From positions 124,001 through 188,000 of the forward strand of contig JALJCQ010000014.1 in the NCBI GenBank assembly GCA_023091665.1: 64,000 nucleotides of DNA. Direction: 5' to 3'. Position numbers and translations under genes: made by a program. Of this stretch, positions 43,927-53,827 are shown in pieces. How positions within the stretch are numbered: the stretch's first letter is position 1; every line of letters begins with the position of its first letter. The notes beneath the pieces are model-generated. The model had not been told where the DNA came from. It worked only from the letters and a program-made list of their open reading frames with translations, and did no database searches. This DNA comes from Pythium myriotylum. Its lineage: Eukaryota > Oomycota > Peronosporomycetes > Pythiales > Pythiaceae.

Positions 43927-44227
43927 CGTGAGCTTCGAAAAGGTTGGGGCGTTTGTGACTTGAGAGGAAATTGAGATAATGAGCCCTTGGTTTCGCCGAG
44001 TCCTCGAAAACTTTTTCGCTCGTCGCTTGTCGCTGTGCATGTCATCCCGCCTCCTTCACACAAGATCGTGGACATAGAGACGCAGCTGCCGACGGGGTGT
44101 TGCGACACGTGCAGCAGCATCCCAAAACGTGTCTATGGAAAACCCCGGTAGAAACGCGAAGTACGCGTGCGTACTTAACCCCGAGGACATGGCTACATTG
44201 CAAAAAAGGCAACAAAGATCGCGGTCA
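43927..44227. other. Intergenic region between 70-aa gene and PRP16
   Basis: Promoter of the 70-aa gene and 3' flank of PRP16. A CATGGCTACAT copy lies at 44188-44198, about 30 bases beyond the PRP16 stop. Confidence 0.5.
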
Positions 44228-47200
44228 TCAGAAGCCAAACCGCCGAGGCGTGCTGCGCAGAGGCGTCTTGGCGTTCTTGCGTGCCGGGTCGAGGCGTCCG
44301 GGCGTCGCGACGACCGTGCGTTGCTTCTTGGCCATGACGCTTTTCGTGATGAGCTCGTCGTCGTCGGCCTGTCGCGTCAGCGCAGTCTTCATCTCCTGCT
44401 CCATGGCCTTGGCTTCGTCCTTTTCCTTCATGCGCTTGAGTAATCGCGACTTGTACGACTCTTTGACGCTGAAAAACATGGGCCCGAGCTCGGCGAGCCA
44501 CTCGCCTTCGACGGCCGTCGCGCACTGCATGTACTCCTTGGTCGTGTAGATGAGCTCGTGATAGACCACAAAGTCGGGCGTGTACCCGAGACCGAACAGC
44601 GCCGCACTTGGGTGCAAGTTGCACGGCATGCCCGTGAGCATGTTGACATACTCGCCAATGCCCTTGATTTGCGCCGAGTTGTAAAAGTACGCCGAGCAAA
44701 TGGCCTTGCGCACGACGTCCCACGTGCCGCCGCACGAGACCAGCCGCACTTTTTGCTGCTTCATGATGTCCACGAGCTGCTCGCGCACTTCGCGCGCTTT
44801 TTTGAGACCTTTGGAATGGATAAAGTGGTCCGTGCACCACTGGCTCGAGTACTTGTTCATTTTCCACTGATTGTACACGTTCAGCAGCGTCAAGTGGTCG
44901 CTCTCCGGGACGAAAAATTTCTCGCGGCAGGCATCGCTCTCTTCCTCTCGGTCTTTCGGACGGAAGAACACGCTCGGCACCGACAGCATCGAAACAATGA
45001 TCAGCACTTCAGCCGAACAGCCGAGCTGCTCGCTGAACAGAAGCATCTTTGCCAGCGGTGGGTCCAGCGGAAACACGACCATTTTCTTGCCGATCTCGGT
45101 CAGCTCGCCCGTGTTGTCCAGCGCACCGAGCACCCACAGCTGGTACATCGAGTTGGTGATATTGTCTTGAGGCGGCGGGTCCATGAAATCGAACTCAAGC
45201 AGGTTCTTCACGCCGAGTGACTTCAGCAGCAGCACGACCGAGCCGAGGTTTGTTCGCTGGATCTCGGGAATCTGGGCTTCCAGCATCTCGTGGAAGTACT
45301 GCCGTTCCGTGTACAGGCGATAGCTGTAACCGGGGCCTGTTCGACCAGCTCGACCTGCTCGCTGGTTGGCGTTCTGCTGACTGATCGGGTTGACTTGCAG
45401 CGCGTCCATACCGATCTTCGGGTTGTACACTTTGACCTTACAGTACCCCGTGTCGATCACATACTTGATACCGTCGACTGTGAGCGACGTCTCTGCAATG
45501 TTTGTTGATACGATACACTTGCGCACATCCGAGGCGTCGAAAATCTTGGCCTGGAGATCTGCTGGCAGCTGCGAGTACATGGGCAAGACCATCAATGGTG
45601 GAGCTCCGTCGATCTTGCCCATTCGTTCAGCGAGTACGTAACATGTTGCTTCAATATCCTCTTGACCGGTCATGAAGATCAGAATATCGCCCGGTGGGTG
45701 CGATAGATGGATTTGGATCACCTGTTTGACAGCGGCATCGACGTAGTCCTCGGCAGGCGACTTGGCAAAGTACGTCTCGACGTGGAACGTACGGCCTGGG
45801 ATCGTGAACATGGGCACGCCACCGAAAAAATTCGCAAATTTCTCGGCATCAAGTGTCGCAGAGGTCACGATAAGCTTGAAGTCGCTGCGTCGCTGCACGA
45901 CTTTCCGCAGGATGCCGAAGAGCACATCTGTGTTGAGCGCTCGCTCGTGGGCCTCGTCCATGATCACAGCCGAGTACGAGTCCAGATCGGCTTCGCGAAG
46001 CGACTCTCGTAACAGAATACCCTCGGTCATGTACTTGACGACCGTCTTGTCGGACGACAAGTCCTCGAAGCGGATCGCATAGCCGACTTCATCACCGAGA
46101 GTGACGCCCATCTCTTCACTGACACGCGCAGCCACGGACATGGCGGCGACACGACGCGGCTGCGTGCAGCCGATCATGCCGAACTTGGAGTACCCTTCTT
46201 CGTGGAGGTACTGCGTGAGCTGCGTGGTCTTGCCCGAGCCGGTCTCGCCGACGATCACGACAATCTGGTTTTCTCGGATCACCTGCAGCAGCTCGTCGCG
46301 GCACTGGTAGATGGGCAGGAACCGGCGCTGCTCCTGGATGGTTCTCGTCTTGGCAAAGTCGCTCACGGCCTTGGACTTTTTCAGGTGCGTCGAGAACTGG
46401 TTCTCCGACTTGTAGTTCACGTCGCCGTCTTCCTTCCCGCCCTGCTCGTCGTCGCTGTTCTCACCGCCGGCGTCCTGTCCTTTGACACCGATCGCGTCGC
46501 CCATTTTCGATCCGCCAAGCTCCCAGAAGCGCTTGCGCATCTTGGAACGCTCGCGCTGTTCCCGCACCTGCCGCAGCAGCTCGCTGCCTTTGCGTGCGCA
46601 GACCGCCAAGTCCGAGGTCGGGTCTCGCACAGTCGAGACCATCTCGGTCTGCGTCGTGAACGAGACGCGGCCGTCGAGAAAGGGCGGCTTGGTGCTGTGG
46701 ACCATGATCTGCACGCGCGCGTCGAGCTCGTCGTCGAACTCGGTCTCGACCTTGGTCTTGGCGGCCACGCCGCTCGTGAGCAGGCGGTTGGTCTCCCAGG
46801 CCTCCTGGTCGGCGTGGAGCGCCGACGCGCGTGCCGACATGCCGCGCAGCTTGTTCTCTCCGCGCGCTCGCGACTTGGCGAGACGCTCTTCCATCTCTCG
46901 GAACTTGGTCTGATTGCCGAGAAAGACCTCGCTCTCGTCATGCACTTCCAGCCCTTCGTCGTGGAGATAGAACTCGCGGTCAAAGGCTTCCTCGACCTCG
47001 TCGTCGTACTGCTTCTTGGGTCCGGCCACGCGCTCGCGACGGCGGTCGCCGTCGTGGTAGTCCAAAGTCTCGATCTGGTCGGTCTCACGGCCTCGCGCGA
47101 GCGGCGACGGCGTCGGGTCTTCCCACTGGTGGCGACTGCTGCTCGTCGCCGACGGCCGCGCGGTCGACGCCGTGCCGCGCACGCTGCGCAGCGGCTCGGG

Positions 47201-47641
47201 CTCGTCCCACTCGCTGCGGTCGATCGCGAGGCGCTTCGACGACGACGACGACGAAGACGAAGAAGACGAAGGAGGAGAAGACGAAGCGCCACGCTGTTCG
47301 CGGCGCTTGGCGGCCGCGAGCCGGTCGAGTCCGAGCGCCGAGGACGCGCCGCTGCGCCGCTGCGAGCGGAAGAAATCGGCCGCGCGGTCGCCTCGCGATG
47401 CCGAAGACGACGACGACGAAGCAGAAGAAGACGAGTGGCGATCGCGGTCGCGACTGCGGTCTCTGTCTCGTTGTCTTTGTCGTTCCCTGTCTCGCTCTCG
47501 CTCTCGCTCTCGGTCTCGGTCGCTGCTGCGCTCTCGCGTGGGCTCTCGGCGCCTGTCTCTGCGCCGCTCGCGACTGCGACTGCGACTGCGAGGGCGCGCG
47601 GCGGCGCGCTTCATGACGTGCAGACCGGCGGCACGCTCCAT
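44228..47641 (-). CDS. PRP16: DEAH-box pre-mRNA splicing ATPase PRP16/DHX38
   Basis: Single exon, 1137 residues, ATG 47641 ([19 protein letters not shown]; the second Met could also start). The N-terminus is an SR/RE-like tract ([15 protein letters not shown]...). The PRP16-specific region follows: [36 protein letters not shown] and [17 protein letters not shown]. The helicase core has Walker A GETGSGKT (about 464-471), [16 protein letters not shown] (about 560), [13 protein letters not shown] and [12 protein letters not shown]. The C-terminal HA2/OB region ([26 protein letters not shown]) and a final [12 protein letters not shown] match PRP16 orthologues. PRP16 remodels the spliceosome after the first catalytic step and proofreads splicing. 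Nuclear. Near-complete conservation makes this secure; the absence of introns in such a long gene is notable beside its intron-containing neighbours. Confidence 0.96.
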   Translation of the reverse strand: MERAAGLHVMKRAAARPRSRSRSRERRRDRRREPTRERSSDRDRERERERDRERQRQRDRDRSRDRDRHSSSSASSSSSSASRGDRAADFFRSQRRSGASSALGLDRLAAAKRREQRGASSSPPSSSSSSSSSSSKRLAIDRSEWDEPEPLRSVRGTASTARPSATSSSRHQWEDPTPSPLARGRETDQIETLDYHDGDRRRERVAGPKKQYDDEVEEAFDREFYLHDEGLEVHDESEVFLGNQTKFREMEERLAKSRARGENKLRGMSARASALHADQEAWETNRLLTSGVAAKTKVETEFDDELDARVQIMVHSTKPPFLDGRVSFTTQTEMVSTVRDPTSDLAVCARKGSELLRQVREQRERSKMRKRFWELGGSKMGDAIGVKGQDAGGENSDDEQGGKEDGDVNYKSENQFSTHLKKSKAVSDFAKTRTIQEQRRFLPIYQCRDELLQVIRENQIVVIVGETGSGKTTQLTQYLHEEGYSKFGMIGCTQPRRVAAMSVAARVSEEMGVTLGDEVGYAIRFEDLSSDKTVVKYMTEGILLRESLREADLDSYSAVIMDEAHERALNTDVLFGILRKVVQRRSDFKLIVTSATLDAEKFANFFGGVPMFTIPGRTFHVETYFAKSPAEDYVDAAVKQVIQIHLSHPPGDILIFMTGQEDIEATCYVLAERMGKIDGAPPLMVLPMYSQLPADLQAKIFDASDVRKCIVSTNIAETSLTVDGIKYVIDTGYCKVKVYNPKIGMDALQVNPISQQNANQRAGRAGRTGPGYSYRLYTERQYFHEMLEAQIPEIQRTNLGSVVLLLKSLGVKNLLEFDFMDPPPQDNITNSMYQLWVLGALDNTGELTEIGKKMVVFPLDPPLAKMLLFSEQLGCSAEVLIIVSMLSVPSVFFRPKDREEESDACREKFFVPESDHLTLLNVYNQWKMNKYSSQWCTDHFIHSKGLKKAREVREQLVDIMKQQKVRLVSCGGTWDVVRKAICSAYFYNSAQIKGIGEYVNMLTGMPCNLHPSAALFGLGYTPDFVVYHELIYTTKEYMQCATAVEGEWLAELGPMFFSVKESYKSRLLKRMKEKDEAKAMEQEMKTALTRQADDDELITKSVMAKKQRTVVATPGRLDPARKNAKTPLRSTPRRFGF

Positions 47642-47816
47642 GATGGCTCGGTGGGTCTTTTTGGTTGGGAGGGGGAAACGATGGTGTGGTCTTGTAGAGA
47701 GATGAAATCTCCCTCTACAAGAGTCATCTCCTTATTCCAGTACATGATGCGCTTCCTTACGGTAAAATGTGTCTCGCTGCCTAATCTAATCTCTGGAAAC
47801 AAGAGAGAGAAGCCGC
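47642..47816. promoter_or_regulatory. 175-bp bidirectional promoter, PRP16 / Tc5-DBD gene
   Basis: The divergent ATGs at 47641 (-) and 47817 (+) are only 175 bases apart. The interval contains TTGTAGAGAGATGAAATCTC and CCCTCTACAAGAG, so CTCTACAA/TTGTAGAG forms an inverted repeat around 47692-47721. Confidence 0.55.
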
Positions 47817-48560
47817 ATGATGGGCGACGAGGCGCGGCTGCTGGACGTCGAGCGCGCGCTCTACGGCGCCATGGCGGCCATCCAGCTCAAGCAGCTGGCG
47901 CCCGCGAGCGCCGACGCGGCCTCGGTCGCGTTCCTGGACGCCGTGCACGCGCACGAGATCGCGCCGACGACCACGACCACGGCCACGAATATGACGACGC
48001 CAACGGCCGTGACCATGACGCCGACGCCGAGCGTGACGGCGAGCGGCGCGACGCGCGGGCGCCCGCGCATGCACGGCACGGGGCGCAAGGCCAACCGGTC
48101 GCTGCGCACGCCCGTGACGTACGCGCACAAGCTGGCGGTGATCAACTTTTACGACGGCCACGAGCGCGACATCAACGCGACCATGCGCGAGTTCTACTCG
48201 CACCTGTCGCCCGAGGCCGTGGCCTCGCGCAAGCGGCAGATCTACAAGTGGGTCAAGGAGCGCGCGACCATCGAGGCCATGTGCTTCAAGCAGACGACCG
48301 CCACGCACAGCCGCCGCCGAGAAAAAGGCACGGCCACGACGCTCGGCGCCAGCGGCGAGGCCGAGCTCGTCGAGTGGATCCAGGCCATGCAGCGCGCGGG
48401 CCCCGAGGCCGGCGTCGGCGAGGTCTCGGCGCAGACCGTCAAGGCCAAGGCGCTCGAGATCGCCGCGCGGCATGGCGTGCCGCCCGGCAGCTTCCACGCG
48501 ACGTGGTCGTGGCAGCAAGGGTTCTTCAAACGCCACCAGGACGCCATCCAACGATTCTAA
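47817..48560 (+). CDS. Solo Tc5/CENP-B-type DNA-binding protein (domesticated transposase DBD)
   Basis: 247 residues, intronless, ATGATG at 47817. After a Thr/Ala-rich N-terminus, RGRPRMHGTGRK resembles an AT-hook. The first helix-turn-helix region is TYAHKLAVINFYDGHERDIN...FYSHLSPEAVASRKRQIYKW. The second is the HTH_Tnp_Tc5/CENP-B-like module: ASGEAELVEWIQAMQRAG, VSAQTVKAKALEIAARHGV, then ATWSWQQGFFKRH, the classic W.W...F..RH end. Pogo/Tc5 transposases carry such a pair followed by a DDE domain. Here the protein stops right after the second HTH and no DDE region follows, so it is either a host-captured DNA-binding protein or a truncated transposase. The intact frame, GC-rich host-like codons and head-to-head placement with PRP16 favour domestication. 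Confidence 0.8.
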   Translation: MMGDEARLLDVERALYGAMAAIQLKQLAPASADAASVAFLDAVHAHEIAPTTTTTATNMTTPTAVTMTPTPSVTASGATRGRPRMHGTGRKANRSLRTPVTYAHKLAVINFYDGHERDINATMREFYSHLSPEAVASRKRQIYKWVKERATIEAMCFKQTTATHSRRREKGTATTLGASGEAELVEWIQAMQRAGPEAGVGEVSAQTVKAKALEIAARHGVPPGSFHATWSWQQGFFKRHQDAIQRF

Positions 48561-48601
48561 TTAATATATATACACGCTTGCAAAGGGTTGACGACGTACA
48601 T

Positions 48602-51600
48602 TCACTGGCCCGTGAGGAACTCGTCCTTGAGCTTCCACTTGCGGCCTCGACAAGTAGCCATGTCGCGAAGCAGATTGCGGAACACGAGCTTGTCCTTGGG
48701 CGCGACGACCGCGCCAAAGCCTTCGAGAAGCTCCTCGGTCGTCACGCCCTGCGAGCGAGGGTTGTTGCACCGCAACAGCAGAAACGCGTGGAGTTGCTTG
48801 GCCATCTCGTCGACTTTCATGAAGCCATTGCTGCCCAGGTGCGGAGCGAACGAAGAGCTCGAGGATCCCCGTGCGCCAGCCGACCCACGAGAGCTTGCTG
48901 GAGTCGAGCTTGCTGCGATGCCGTTCTTGCGCTTTTTGAGACTCGTCAGCAGCTCCCTGGACGACGTCGCCGACTGCGCGAACGGGTTGCTCGAGACTCG
49001 CGCCACTGGAGCATCACCTCCACCTCCAACAAGGTTTACTACGACGCCCGAACCCTGCCTGCCTCGTGCAACACGGTTCCCGAATCGGTTCGGAGCTCCA
49101 TTCCCGCGGCTTCCATTATCTGCTGATCGTTGGTTCGGATCACCCGCAACACCAGTGCGCCCTGTCCACGTTGGCGTGAATAGAGTGGCGCGTTGCTGAC
49201 GAACCAGTGCACAGGACGCTCGCAAGGCACCGAGCGCAGACTCAGCAATCTTGCTCGATTCAAGCTCGATGAGGTCGGCTTCTTGGTTCTGCACGCCGTC
49301 AGACTCGACAACATCGTGGTTGAACACGCCCATAATCTGGTCGCCGCTGAAGAGGTGCTTCAGAATTTCGTTGTTGTCGCCTCCAACCGTATTGGCCTCT
49401 TTATCATCTGAGTCGCCCTCTCCACCCGAATCGGCACTACGGTCTTCCGCCTCTTCGATCTCTCCATCTTCCATGGGGCGCTGGGTAGGATTCGCAACGT
49501 TCCCTTCCAAGAAGAGCTCCGTCGTCTCGACGCTGCCACCGTTGCTAGCGGTGTTTTGGTCACCGAGAACAAAGAGGTCGCGAAGCGTGTGCTTGTTGAA
49601 ACATCGTTTGCGCTTCGCATCATGGAGCACCTTGGTCGTCAGGTATTGTTTGAAGATCTGGCGATGGTAGATCTTTTCTTCGATTGTGCCGCTGGTAATC
49701 AGTCGATAGATTGTCACCTGCTTGGTTTGGCCGAGTCTCCACGAACGTTCGCGAGCTTGAAGATCCGTCGACGGGTTCCAGTCAGGATCGAAGATCACGA
49801 CACGATCAGCTCCCGTGAGATTCACACCAATCCCACCAGCTCTTGTTGTCAGCAGGAAGACAAAGATCTCGCTGCCTTCTCGGTTGAAGGCATCCAATAG
49901 TGATTGTCGCTCTTTCACACTCGTCGTTCCGTCTAGTCTGCAATGCGAGTACCCCATGCTAGCCATGTAGCTCTCCAAGATATCGAGCATCTTGCGCGTC
50001 TGTGTGAATACCAGCACCCTATGCCCTTGTTGCTTCCAAAGAGCCAGGATCTTGGCCAGGACTTGCATCTTCCCACTCCCTTCCGGGCTGCCATAGGGCA
50101 CATCTGGCGGTCGCTTCGCGAGCTGCTGGAGATCGGTCCCGCGATCACCTGCTCCCCGGTGGTTATACTCGCCCACAGTCGAGAGCAAGTCAGGATGGTT
50201 GCAAATGTGTCGAAGAATTGAGATTGCTCGGAACGGACGGATGTCTTGTCGTAGCACAGCGGCGACCTCCGGTGAGCTGAGGAACATCTCGTACGTCTCG
50301 TATTGGCGTGCTGTCAACGAGCAGAATATGATCTGTTCCATCTTCTCGGGCATCTTGGTCACGTGCTGGATCTCCTTCTTGGTGCGACGAAGCATGAAGG
50401 GGTTGATCACGTCTTTGAGAGCGAGCGCACACTTGTACGCCATCACAACTTGCATTTTGGAGGCGTTTGCGTAGCCTCCTGTTCGAATGGGCAGCACGAA
50501 CTCATCCTCAAAAGTCGGCAGCGTACCCAGCTTTCCTGGGTACACGAAATCGAACAGCGACCACAGCTCACGCAGGCGATTCTGAATAGGTGTACCCGTC
50601 AAGATGATCCGATGCACAGTTTTGAGCTGCTTGCACACGAGTGTGATTTCGGCGTCGGGGTTGCGAATCCGGTGGCCTTCATCCAGCACGACGTAATCCC
50701 ACTCCAAATCGATAAACAGCTCCTGGTACTGCCGAACATTTTCGTACGTCGAGATCACGACACCACCGTCACTGCGATCTCGTCTCCGCCGTCGAGTCCT
50801 AGCGTACTCGTCATCATCGTCCTCTAGCGACGAAAACTGCATAACCTCGTCGATGAGCTGGGCATACGTCCGCCCAGCACGCGTGATGCCAGTTCCCGAT
50901 GCGTGGAGAAGCACGACGCGCAGCCACGGGTACCATTTGTGGAACTCGCGCACCCACTGGAGCAGCACACTCGCCGGACACAGCAGCAACACAGTCCTCA
51001 CTCGCTTGGCGTCGTACATCGCACCAAGGAAACTCGCGATCTGCACCGTCTTGCCCAATCCCATCTCGTCGCCCAAGATGCCTCCCGTGTTGCGCTCGTG
51101 GAGGTGATGGAGCCACTCCAGACACTCTTTCTGGTGCGGGAACAAATGAGCGTACATGTACGTGGGTACACTCAGCCCCGAGTCGGTGACCATGACGTCT
51201 TCGGGCATATACACCAACGGCTTCTCTTGGTCCTCTCCCGAAGTTGGAACCATCAGACTGTCTCCTTCGCCGTCATCGTCGTTGAACCCTCCGTCATCCA
51301 TCTCTTCGTCTTCGTCCTCGTCGGCCTCTCTCCGTGGCAGATTGTAGTAGAACGTCGCGCGCTTCTCTCTCACGCTCAGCGCGAGCTCTCGCTCCAGCTC
51401 CTCCATGCGCGTGCGGAACGTCGCGACGCAGCCGTCGTCGACCCAGTTCTGCTTGCTGCGCCCGCGCGCGTCGCTCTTGAACCTCCGCGTCGCCACCACG
51501 TCTCCTTCTTCTCCTTCTTCCTCTCCTTCTTCCTCCTCTTCCTCCATGGCTCGTCTCTCGACCTCCCCATTCGTCTCTCGCTTCACGGGCTTGCGTCCGC

Positions 51601-51862
51601 CCTGCCGCAGCCGCCGCTTCTTGCTCGTTCGCGGCGAAAAGTCGGAATCCGCGTCCGATTTGTCGCTGCCGCCGTCGTCGTCCGCCGCGACGCCCAGAGC
51701 CGCGAGCGTGGCGGCGCTCGACGGCGACGGCGGCGGCGTGTCGTGTACTGAGATAGCGACGTCTTCTCCACGCAGCGCCGCCGCCGTGGCGCGCGTCTCA
51801 CTGCGCAGAGAGCCGCGCATCCTCTTGGGCGTCTCCGCGGCCGAATTCCCAGTGTTTCCCAT
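48602..51862 (-). CDS. ERCC6: CSB/ERCC6-type SNF2 ATPase (transcription-coupled repair)
   Basis: Single exon, 1086 residues, ATG 51862. The N-terminus is acidic and Lys/Arg-rich (an E8+ run near 107-119, an NLS-like KKRRLR at 81-86). SNF2 ATPase motifs: Walker A GDEMGLGKT (264-272), CPASVLLQWVREFHKWYPW, DEGH box in YVVLDEGHRIRNP, LTGTPIQNRLRELWSLFDFV, then helicase-C RVLVFTQTRKMLDILESYM, LLTTRAGGIGVNLT, FDPDWNPSTDLQARERSWRLGQ. DEGH rather than DEAH, and the C-terminal winged-helix end (LLLRCNNPRSQGVTTEELLEGF ... KDKLVFRNLLRDMAT), are CSB-specific. CSB/Rad26 remodels stalled RNA polymerase II to start transcription-coupled nucleotide excision repair. Shorter than human CSB (about 1490) mainly in the termini. 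Shares a promoter region with the PRUNE-type gene. Confidence 0.93.
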   Translation of the reverse strand: MGNTGNSAAETPKRMRGSLRSETRATAAALRGEDVAISVHDTPPPSPSSAATLAALGVAADDDGGSDKSDADSDFSPRTSKKRRLRQGGRKPVKRETNGEVERRAMEEEEEEGEEEGEEGDVVATRRFKSDARGRSKQNWVDDGCVATFRTRMEELERELALSVREKRATFYYNLPRREADEDEDEEMDDGGFNDDDGEGDSLMVPTSGEDQEKPLVYMPEDVMVTDSGLSVPTYMYAHLFPHQKECLEWLHHLHERNTGGILGDEMGLGKTVQIASFLGAMYDAKRVRTVLLLCPASVLLQWVREFHKWYPWLRVVLLHASGTGITRAGRTYAQLIDEVMQFSSLEDDDDEYARTRRRRRDRSDGGVVISTYENVRQYQELFIDLEWDYVVLDEGHRIRNPDAEITLVCKQLKTVHRIILTGTPIQNRLRELWSLFDFVYPGKLGTLPTFEDEFVLPIRTGGYANASKMQVVMAYKCALALKDVINPFMLRRTKKEIQHVTKMPEKMEQIIFCSLTARQYETYEMFLSSPEVAAVLRQDIRPFRAISILRHICNHPDLLSTVGEYNHRGAGDRGTDLQQLAKRPPDVPYGSPEGSGKMQVLAKILALWKQQGHRVLVFTQTRKMLDILESYMASMGYSHCRLDGTTSVKERQSLLDAFNREGSEIFVFLLTTRAGGIGVNLTGADRVVIFDPDWNPSTDLQARERSWRLGQTKQVTIYRLITSGTIEEKIYHRQIFKQYLTTKVLHDAKRKRCFNKHTLRDLFVLGDQNTASNGGSVETTELFLEGNVANPTQRPMEDGEIEEAEDRSADSGGEGDSDDKEANTVGGDNNEILKHLFSGDQIMGVFNHDVVESDGVQNQEADLIELESSKIAESALGALRASCALVRQQRATLFTPTWTGRTGVAGDPNQRSADNGSRGNGAPNRFGNRVARGRQGSGVVVNLVGGGGDAPVARVSSNPFAQSATSSRELLTSLKKRKNGIAASSTPASSRGSAGARGSSSSSFAPHLGSNGFMKVDEMAKQLHAFLLLRCNNPRSQGVTTEELLEGFGAVVAPKDKLVFRNLLRDMATCRGRKWKLKDEFLTGQ

Positions 51863-52242
51863 GTGACTGCCGTTCGAGAGGAAAGAACTGATTTAGGGGA
51901 GGGTTGCAGCGAGAGTGATGGTGCGTAACCCTCGCAGTGCGCGCGCGGGTACGCAGTGACCAAAGCCCCGGACGCGGGAAAAGCGACTCTTCTCAGCGTG
52001 GAGCAGAGAGCGAGTGGCGTGGATGAGACCCACGGCGAAGACAGAGGGATATGGGGCGTACGTGTGGCGGATCTGCCGTGAGGGTCGAGAGTTGAGTCGT
52101 CGAAGAGCTACAAATGTATTAGGTCGGTGGACGGAAGCGTAACCCAGGATGGGTTACCCTCCATTTCCAATTTTCAGCCAATCAACGCTCTCTGTAGCTG
52201 CTCACTTCAGCTCATCTCCACAGACGAGCTTCGCCTCGGTGC
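51863..52242. promoter_or_regulatory. Bidirectional promoter between ERCC6 and PRUNE-type gene
   Basis: 380 bases between divergent ATGs. An initiator-like GCTGCTCACTTCAGCTCATC lies at about 52197-52216, 25-45 bases before ATG 52243. No gene seen. Confidence 0.5.
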
Positions 52243-53571
52243 ATGGGTCTCCGCCTCGGCGTCGCTCTGCGTCTGCGCCGCCGTTCCGCCCCGTCCGCCG
52301 CCATGAGCTCGAGCGCCTTCCAGTGGCACGACAGCAGCGCGAAGCTGCGCAAAGAGAGCGTCGCGGCGTTCAACGGCTTCCTCCAGCGGTCCAAGTCACG
52401 GCTCCAGGAGGCGCTGGCCAAGCCCAGCGACGCGCCGGCCGTCCACGTGATGATCGGCAACGAGGCCGCGGACGCCGATTCCATCGTGAGCTCGCTGGTG
52501 TACGCCTTTTATCGAGACCACGCAGCGCAGACGCAGGCGCAGACCTCGGTGGTCCACGTGCCCGTGCTGCCGATCCCGCGCGACGAGCTCGCGCTGCGAT
52601 GCGACGTGTCGTCGCTCTTCCAAGGGCTCGAGATCGACACGGCGTCGATCATCTTCGTGGACGAGTTCCCGTGGCGTAGTGATGCGTTGAAAGGGCGCCT
52701 TCGACTGACGCTGCTGGACCACAACGCGCTCAACACCAAGCGCATCGCTGCGGACGTCGCGCCGGACGATCTCGGCGACATCGTCGAGATTCTCGACCAC
52801 CACATGGATGTCGGCAGCCACCCGCACGCTGCAAAACGAGAAATTGCATTCGACAATGGACAGGCACTCGTGGCGTCCTGCTGCACGATCGTCGCCGAGA
52901 AGCTGCTCGAGTCGGAGCACAAAGACCCGTTGGTGCAAGCGCTCGGATCGACCATGCTGCTCGCGGTCATCGCACTCGACTCGGTCAACTTCGATCCGAG
53001 CGCCAAGAAAGTCACGCCGCGCGACGTCGCAGCCGCAGACAAGCTGGAGCCTTCGGCATTTGCGACGCGCGGGCCTCTCTTCAACTGGCTGCAAGCCGAA
53101 AAGTTCAACGTCGCGCACTGGGGCAAGTTCACGATCGCCAACTGCCTCCAATGCGACTACAAAGAGTTCCCCGTTCCAAGCTCGCACGCACTCTACGGCG
53201 TCAGCGCGATCCTGATCCCGTTGGCGCAGTTTGTGAGCAAGGCCTCGTCGAGCGAGGCGTTCGTGGCTGCGCTCCAGTCGTACGTCGACGCTAACCACCT
53301 CGCATTCCTCGTGGTCATGAGCATGACGTTCTCGAGTGATGGCTCGCGCCGTCGCGAGATCTTGTTCTACGAGCCCGGAAACTCGCAGAGCTTCACCAAG
53401 CGCTGCGTCGCGCATTTTGAGCAAGATGGCTCGCTCCAGATTGAGCCGCTGCGTGACCTGCCGTTGATCGGCGACGATATCCGACTCGCTGCCTTCCACC
53501 AGCGCAACACGGGCGCGTCGCGGAAGCAGGTCGTGCCGCTGATCCAGCAGGCGCTTTCGCCCAAACTGTGA
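52243..53571 (+). CDS. PRUNE/PPX1-type DHH-DHHA2 phosphoesterase (exopolyphosphatase family)
   Basis: 442 residues, intronless. Motifs in order: MIGNEAADADSIVSSL (metal-binding DxD of motif I), VPVLPIPRDELALR, IIFVDEFPW, LTLLDHNAL (motif III, DHN as in yeast Ppx1 rather than DHH), EILDHHMD, then LLAVIALDSVNFD and a DHHA2 domain ending SRKQVVPLIQQAL. These Mn2+/Mg2+ enzymes hydrolyse phosphoanhydrides (short polyphosphate, cyclic nucleotides). The first 20 residues (MGLRLGVALRLRRRSAPSAA) look like a mitochondrial presequence; a second in-frame ATG at 52303 with a GCCGCCATGAG context would give a 422-residue cytosolic form. Dual targeting by alternative initiation is therefore possible, as yeast Ppx1 family members occur in several compartments. 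Substrate not deducible. Confidence 0.9.
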   Translation: MGLRLGVALRLRRRSAPSAAMSSSAFQWHDSSAKLRKESVAAFNGFLQRSKSRLQEALAKPSDAPAVHVMIGNEAADADSIVSSLVYAFYRDHAAQTQAQTSVVHVPVLPIPRDELALRCDVSSLFQGLEIDTASIIFVDEFPWRSDALKGRLRLTLLDHNALNTKRIAADVAPDDLGDIVEILDHHMDVGSHPHAAKREIAFDNGQALVASCCTIVAEKLLESEHKDPLVQALGSTMLLAVIALDSVNFDPSAKKVTPRDVAAADKLEPSAFATRGPLFNWLQAEKFNVAHWGKFTIANCLQCDYKEFPVPSSHALYGVSAILIPLAQFVSKASSSEAFVAALQSYVDANHLAFLVVMSMTFSSDGSRRREILFYEPGNSQSFTKRCVAHFEQDGSLQIEPLRDLPLIGDDIRLAAFHQRNTGASRKQVVPLIQQALSPKL

Positions 53572-53827
53572 GCAAGACTTGGAGGACAACGACGACTACG
53601 ACAACAACGACGACGTGAGTAGGTCAGAGTAGGAGGAGTGTGTGAGACGGACGGATGGGAATAAAGAGAGAATGTATTACGCGTGGACTTGTCATGATCA
53701 CATCGGGGGGTCCAGGGTGTATAAATGCATCCGAGCGTGTCGCAAGGGTATGGTGGCTCGGTGGTCGAGTATCGGCGCCAGCCTCGTGTCGCCGCTGCTT
53801 CTATGGGTTCGAGAGGGTGCGGTCGCG

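Noticed and set aside
46202..49126. 974-codon plus-strand open frame
   Set aside because: It is the antisense shadow of PRP16 and continues through the promoter and out-of-frame through the Tc5-type gene; GC-rich codons on the other strand leave it stop-free. No protein motif.
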